Source: Bacteroidota bacterium
GTDB taxonomy: Bacteria; Bacteroidota; Bacteroidia; Flavobacteriales; Weeksellaceae
Assembly (NCBI GenBank): GCA_023461035.1
Contig: JAEWOD010000028.1
Location: 1 to 44,596, forward strand
Length of the DNA: 44,596 nucleotides
Direction of reading: 5' to 3'
The position numbers and the translations under genes are program-made. Numbering within the stretch: the first letter of the stretch is position 1; the number at the start of each line of letters is the position of its first letter. This document shows, piece after piece, positions 40,820 through 44,596 of this stretch. The notes beneath the pieces are model-generated. The model searched no databases and was not told the origin of the DNA. It saw only the letters and a program-made list of their open reading frames with translations.

Positions 40820-41260
40820 ATGAAAGAAAAGTTTCCTGAATTATTTGATTATACAAATCATTTCAACCAAAAACTAATCGAAATATTTGATTTGAATAAA
40901 TCCATCTTGCCTGAAAGAGCTTTTCAATTAATCAATCATACATTAAATTCCCATCAAATCTGGAATGCGCGAATTCTGAATGAACCAACTTTTGGAGTTT
41001 GGGAAATGCATCCTTTTGAAGAATTATGGGAAATAAATGAATCCAATTATCAGAAAACGAAATACATCCTGGAAAACATCGACTTATCACAAAGTTTGTC
41101 TTATAAAAATTCAAAAGGCGATTTGTTTGAAAATAAAACGGAAGATATTCTTTTCCACATCATCAACCATTCAACTTATCATCGCGGACAAATCATGATG
41201 CTTTTCCGCGAATCGGGTATCGAACCAATTCTTTCGGATTATATTTTTTATAAAAGATAA
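40820..41260 (+). CDS. DinB family protein
   Basis: 146 residues, a four-helix DinB fold. Metal-binding His candidates are in INHTLNSHQIWNARI and the C-terminal HIINHSTYHRGQIMMLFRES, continuing to a GIEP turn. Many DinB/YfiT-type proteins are metal-dependent thiol transferases or of unknown function. It is a distant relative of the DinB protein at 42228 but not a recent duplicate. It follows the protease gene by 53 nt. Confidence 0.83.
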   Translation: MKEKFPELFDYTNHFNQKLIEIFDLNKSILPERAFQLINHTLNSHQIWNARILNEPTFGVWEMHPFEELWEINESNYQKTKYILENIDLSQSLSYKNSKGDLFENKTEDILFHIINHSTYHRGQIMMLFRESGIEPILSDYIFYKR

Positions 41261-41296
41261 CTGATGTTTCATTTTAAATAGCAAAAAACTATACAC

Positions 41297-42103
41297 ATGA
41301 GAAAATCCTTCTTTTTACTGTCTATATTATTTCTCATCAATTGTAAACAAAATGCTGATACAGAAGAATTATCGGAAGATTTTGAACCCAATGTAGATTG
41401 GGAGACAGCCGCAGATGATGAACCTCAAACTATCGAAATCGTTTCTTCGGATTCCAAATCTCCAAAAGATTTTATTCCGCAAGGTTGGAAATTGATTCTG
41501 GAAAAGGATGGGGATTTAAATAAAGACGGGCTTGCCGATAAAGTGATGATAATTGAAGAAAACAATCCTTCAAATTTAAAATCCAACGAAGGGTTGGGAA
41601 CTGATATGCTCAATTTAAATCCCCGAAATCTATTGGTCCTTTTTCAAAAACCGGATGCTACTTATACGCTTGCAGCCCAAAACAGTAGAGGTTTTATCCC
41701 ACCCGAAAACAGTGATCTGAGTGTTTGTTTGATAGATCCGTTGATGGATAATGGTGGAATTGATATTTCAAAAAACATCTTGAAAATTGATTTCCACTAT
41801 TGGTTAAGTTGTGGTTCCTGGTATGTCAATCATGCTACTTATACGTTCCGGTTCCAGAATAATAGATTTCAATTGATTGGATTTGATCACTATGAATTTC
41901 ATCGTTCTTCAGGCGAAGAAAATTCAACAAGCATCAATTTCTCCACAAAAAAGATGAGCAACACCACCGGAGATAATATGTTTGATGATAAAGAATCTAA
42001 TCCTACCACAACTTGGACTACGTTAAAAAACAGTAAATTATACAACTTAGAAGAATGCAGCGATACGACTTACTTTGAGATTTTGGATATAAAAAGGAGT
42101 TAG
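41297..42103 (+). CDS. Predicted lipoprotein of unknown function
   Basis: 268 residues. Signal MRKSFFLLSILFLINC with a lipobox-like L-I-N-C gives acylated C16, followed by an acidic stretch (EELSEDFEPNVDWETAADDE). The mature domain contains GDLNKDGLADKVMIIEENNP, an EF-hand-like D-x-N-x-D-G pattern also seen in FG-GAP or VCBS-type repeats, and CLIDPLMDNGGIDISKN. No family is assigned. It may be surface- or periplasm-anchored and calcium-binding. It follows the DinB gene by 36 nt on the same strand. Confidence 0.75.
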   Translation: MRKSFFLLSILFLINCKQNADTEELSEDFEPNVDWETAADDEPQTIEIVSSDSKSPKDFIPQGWKLILEKDGDLNKDGLADKVMIIEENNPSNLKSNEGLGTDMLNLNPRNLLVLFQKPDATYTLAAQNSRGFIPPENSDLSVCLIDPLMDNGGIDISKNILKIDFHYWLSCGSWYVNHATYTFRFQNNRFQLIGFDHYEFHRSSGEENSTSINFSTKKMSNTTGDNMFDDKESNPTTTWTTLKNSKLYNLEECSDTTYFEILDIKRS

Positions 42104-42157
42104 AAACTGTCTAAAATTATCTTTTCCACTTTAAATTTTAATTTCTCAAAACCCTCC

Positions 42158-42192
42158 TGACATACTGCTGTCACTTCACCGTTTTACTTTTG
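42158..42192 (+). promoter_or_regulatory. Inverted repeat and -7 element before second DinB gene
   Basis: TGACA-N6-TGTCA (42158-42173) is a perfect 5+5 inverted repeat twelve bases upstream of TACTTTTG (42185-42192), an exact -7 match. No consensus -33 TTG is present at the usual distance, so the repeat could bind an activator that substitutes for it, or a repressor. Confidence 0.45.
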
Positions 42193-42227
42193 TTTCAGAA
42201 TCAATTTTTAATTAAAAACACATCAAT

Positions 42228-42716
42228 ATGAATGCAAATGAAAAAAACACACCACCGGTTTACACATCTGAAGAAATTTTGCAAAACTGGCAAGGGCACA
42301 GAGGATTAACCAGAAGGGTCATTGAGGCATTTCCGGAAAAAGAATTATTTGAATTTTCAATAGGCGGCATGCGTCCTTTTAGCGAAATCACCAAAGAATT
42401 GTTGGCTATCGCCGTTCCGGGTCTGACACAGATCGCACATGACAAAGTAACGGAACTGGAAGAAAAAAAAGAAGAACTGAAAACCAAACAGGATTTATTA
42501 AATGCCTGGGACCAATCAACCGATGAAATCAATTCTCTGTGGAAACTGATCAAACCGGAAAGATTTCGGGAGGAAATTAATTTGTTTGGGCAGTATAAAA
42601 ATCTGGGAATCAAAAACATCCAATATTTCATTGACAACGAAATCCACCATCGTGGCCAAGGATATGTATATCTGAGAGCATTGGGGATAGAACCGCCGTT
42701 TTTTTGGGAGCATTGA
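42228..42716 (+). CDS. DinB family protein
   Basis: 162 residues. Typical Bacteroidota DinB protein: N-terminal YTSEEILQNWQGHRGLTRRV (first His), central charged coil (DKVTELEEKKEELKTKQDLL) and C-terminal DNEIHHRGQGYVYLRALGIE with the second His pair, then PPFFWEH. Ligands for a divalent metal are therefore kept. The enzymatic role is unknown. It is preceded by an inverted repeat and an exact -7 element, implying its own regulated promoter. Confidence 0.87.
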   Translation: MNANEKNTPPVYTSEEILQNWQGHRGLTRRVIEAFPEKELFEFSIGGMRPFSEITKELLAIAVPGLTQIAHDKVTELEEKKEELKTKQDLLNAWDQSTDEINSLWKLIKPERFREEINLFGQYKNLGIKNIQYFIDNEIHHRGQGYVYLRALGIEPPFFWEH

Positions 42717-42720
42717 TAAA

Positions 42721-42800
42721 AAACTTTGACAAAGTTTTAGACATACCGGAATAACTTTGACAAAGTTTTAGGCGTACTGAAATAACTTTGTCAAAGTTTT
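42721..42800. repeat. Three palindromes in a 31-nt tandem array
   Basis: Copies of AACTTTGNCAAAGTTTT start at 42722, 42753 and 42784, exactly 31 nt apart. The spacers between them are also alike (agacataccggaat and aggcgtactgaaat). Copies 2 and 3 are preceded by T and so contain TAACTTTG. Same family as the pair at 25560-25607. Confidence 0.9.
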
Positions 42801-42815
42801 GATATACAACGTTTT

Positions 42816-44180
42816 TTAAAAACTCAATCCCTCCACATTCATCTGCAGACGTGCATCTGTATCGATTACTACCGTCATGGATTTATCAAAAACCAGAATC
42901 TGGCTCGGAAAAAGATTCACTACCCTACCTTTTAAATAAATACCCGGATAATATTCTTTGTTGAAATTTTCGGTCAGGCTTTTTTTGGAAGCATGGATGA
43001 TTTCGTCCATCGGGATTCCATATTCTTCCCCGATCATCTTTCTGATTTTCCCTTCAAATAAAGCCGCAACCGTTTTATGGAACAGGTTTTTCGTTTTTAA
43101 TTTGAAATCAATTTTGGACAGGACTATTTTTTGTTTTTCGGCATCATAAACCGGAATCCCTTTGATGATGGAAGTACCGGTTACTTCCCCTACGGTTTGA
43201 GCTTCGATGATAACGTAAAAATCTTCCGAATACACTCTCACATCAGTGATTTTGACTTTATTTTTTTCACTGGTCAATTCAAATTCCTGATTCAGAAATT
43301 GTCTTTTTGCCAATTCGGTTGCTTTTTCAAATGAAACATTGGCCGTCGTTTTTAAATTAAAGTCCGAACTCATTTCATCTTTTAAAGTATAGTTGGGAAA
43401 TGTCATTTGTAATGGTGAAGCCAATGGAATTTGCCCAATAAAAGTTTCCGAATACAAATCCAGTCCCACAGTCGTTTTGATATAATCCGAATAGATTTTT
43501 ACCGGCGACAAATAAACCTTTTCCGGCGTCAGTTTTAACCAGGTATTGTATTCTTCCGAAATATTGATAGGCGAACTGAAATTATTCCAAACCGCCAATA
43601 AATAAGGTTTCAGGTCAAAACTTTCTTTGATTTTATCGTCAATTACCGAAGTGAATTTTGCTTGTTGTTCAGTCAAAGTTTCTTCGATCAGCGAAGAAAT
43701 CGGTATTTTTACTTTTCCATAGTCCAAAACCGGTTTTACTGTCCATTCAAATCCATTGGTTTTGGTTTGGGTTTTTAAAGTCCAATCAGGTTGGAATTCG
43801 ACAGAAGAAATAAATTTCATGACGACATTAAAATTGGTGTCCTGATAGACATAATAACCCATGCCGCCATAACCTTGTTCTGCCCATATTTTCAACGGCA
43901 CTTCAATCAGAAATCGGTTTTCCTTTAAAGCGGTCAATTTGATTTTATCACTTTTTTCCACTCTCACTTTAAATTGGTCGTTGTCGTTATCCGTAAATGA
44001 ATTATCCTCAAATAACACGCCCGTAACAGAACCGTTGATCAGGTTATTTACTTCCGAAACCGGAATCGAAATCGGTAAAGTAAGATGAGATTTGATTTTG
44101 GGAAATGTGTAGGTTTCGGTGGTTTGGGCAAAAGAAAGCCCATATATAAAAATCCATACAACACAAATTTTGTTTAGCAT
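42816..44180 (-). CDS. DUF4403 family protein (secreted)
   Basis: 454 residues from the ATG at 44178-44180; a start six codons earlier is also possible. Signal MLNKICVVWIFIYGLSFAQ. The mature protein has two similar halves rich in long beta strands (KSHLTLPISIPVSEVNNLIN, then around TANVSFEKATELAKRQFLNQ and FHKTVAALFEGKIRKMIGEE), the pattern of DUF4403. These are thought to resemble lipid-binding BPI/TULIP-like or amphipathic folds, but this is not established. It is probably periplasmic or outer-membrane associated. It is convergent with the DinB gene, with a repeat array between. Confidence 0.8.
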   Translation of the reverse strand: MLNKICVVWIFIYGLSFAQTTETYTFPKIKSHLTLPISIPVSEVNNLINGSVTGVLFEDNSFTDNDNDQFKVRVEKSDKIKLTALKENRFLIEVPLKIWAEQGYGGMGYYVYQDTNFNVVMKFISSVEFQPDWTLKTQTKTNGFEWTVKPVLDYGKVKIPISSLIEETLTEQQAKFTSVIDDKIKESFDLKPYLLAVWNNFSSPINISEEYNTWLKLTPEKVYLSPVKIYSDYIKTTVGLDLYSETFIGQIPLASPLQMTFPNYTLKDEMSSDFNLKTTANVSFEKATELAKRQFLNQEFELTSEKNKVKITDVRVYSEDFYVIIEAQTVGEVTGTSIIKGIPVYDAEKQKIVLSKIDFKLKTKNLFHKTVAALFEGKIRKMIGEEYGIPMDEIIHASKKSLTENFNKEYYPGIYLKGRVVNLFPSQILVFDKSMTVVIDTDARLQMNVEGLSF

Positions 44181-44198
44181 ATCATTCCGCTTGCTCAT

Positions 44199-44596
44199 AA
44201 AGACAAAATTAGTCCAATTCCAACAAGATTTACACCAAAAAATCTATTAAACATGAATAATGGATAAGAATAAATGCAATAAATTCATATTGAGCATATT
44301 ATATTTAATTAGATAATAATTGTGAGTTTTGTGTCTACTTTGAGAACTTTCTGGTAAAAAATAACCACAAGGTGCACAAAGAGAACACAAAAGCACACTA
44401 AGATATTTATCTTTAACAACTGATTGTCAATAATTTAATTTTTATTTTTAAACATTATTGACGTTATTTAGAGCCTGTTTAAAATTTATATTTTAGAAAT
44501 GTTATGGCGTATTTTTAGCCGAAACGAGGCTCCCGAAGTTTCGGGATTGCAGTCGAAATCGGGTATATTCGATGAAATCAAAGATTCAACGAATCC
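44199..44596. other. Right-edge intergenic region with repeats, no certain gene
   Basis: AT-rich spacer without a convincing complete gene. It holds an imperfect cacaaag-type repeat (about 44365-44399), a perfect hairpin TCCCGAA-GT-TTCGGGA (44531-44546), and gagcctgtttaaaa at 44471. A frame starting with ATG at 44499 stays open to the window end for 32 codons, but it crosses the hairpin and has no recognisable protein pattern. It may be the edge of a repeat or mobile element outside the window. Confidence 0.45.

Noticed and set aside
42721..42800. Regular 31-nt repeats that could be taken for a small CRISPR array
   Set aside because: The spacers between palindromes are nearly identical to each other rather than unique, the repeat is a short perfect palindrome, and there is no cas gene.
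44499..44594. Open frame from an ATG running off the right edge
   Set aside because: It crosses a perfect hairpin, both strands are open there by chance, and no protein pattern is seen; it is more likely repeat DNA.

Overview
The window is a 44.6 kb AT-rich chromosomal segment of a Bacteroidota bacterium, most likely order Flavobacteriales. This rests on three lines of evidence: two proteins with type IX secretion (Por-type) C-terminal sorting domains; several intergenic regions with the Bacteroidota promoter pattern TTG-(19-21)-TAnnTTTG; and family content typical of the group (BT_3928-like DoxX protein, DUF4286, DUF1599, DUF4403, bifunctional RelA/SpoT, PPK2). Genus cannot be fixed from the sequence alone. 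There are no rRNA or tRNA genes, no complete insertion sequence, no prophage and no CRISPR array.

Layout. 1-13.3 kb holds housekeeping and small-family genes: thiolase, a SHOCT protein, a DUF4143 ATPase, NAD-dependent DNA ligase (ligA), a convergent RelA/SpoT gene, an ArsC-type reductase, a VOC protein, a ZIP metal transporter, a nucleoside phosphorylase, an outer-membrane-like protein, DUF4286 and an M20 dipeptidase. 14.0-21.8 kb (minus strand) is the ribosomal protein block rpsH-rplF-rplR-rpsE-rpmD-rplO-secY-infA-rpmJ-rpsM-rpsK-rpsD-rpoA-rplQ. It starts abruptly at rpsH with its own good promoter; the usual upstream half (rpsN, rplE and the S10 genes) is absent. 22.0-24.2 kb is an accessory patch: a T9SS cargo gene, a lone antitoxin-like gene, and a RelE/ParE toxin-antitoxin pair between two copies of a palindromic repeat. 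24.3-32 kb holds a PhnA-domain protein, miaE, a glycosyltransferase with a repeat element translated in frame, typA, ppk2, a seven-repeat T9SS propeller protein and a lipoprotein superoxide dismutase. 32-38 kb holds folP, a duplicated DUF1599 protein, a DoxX/BT_3928 protein, an OppB-like permease, tpiA, prmA and clpS. 38-44.2 kb holds rpsF-rpsR-rplI (minus), a membrane protein, an M48 metalloprotease, two DinB proteins, a lipoprotein and a DUF4403 protein.

Coherent units. The ribosomal/secY/rpoA block and rpsF-rpsR-rplI make translation and secretion machinery; LigA, RelA/SpoT, TypA and PPK2 link replication, ppGpp/stress and polyphosphate metabolism; prmA-clpS follows tpiA on the same strand. 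No complete metabolic pathway or defence island is present.

The most interesting structure lies outside the genes: (i) the promoter-bearing break in the ribosomal block; (ii) three regularly spaced 9-10 bp hairpins between rplO and secY; (iii) 7-nt-period repeat arrays in five spacers, three of them inside the ribosomal operon; (iv) several families of short palindromic repeats, one translated inside a gene, one flanking the toxin-antitoxin cassette, and one whose arms carry the -7 promoter motif; (v) operator-like inverted repeats in front of the ZIP transporter, the ATPase and a DinB gene.
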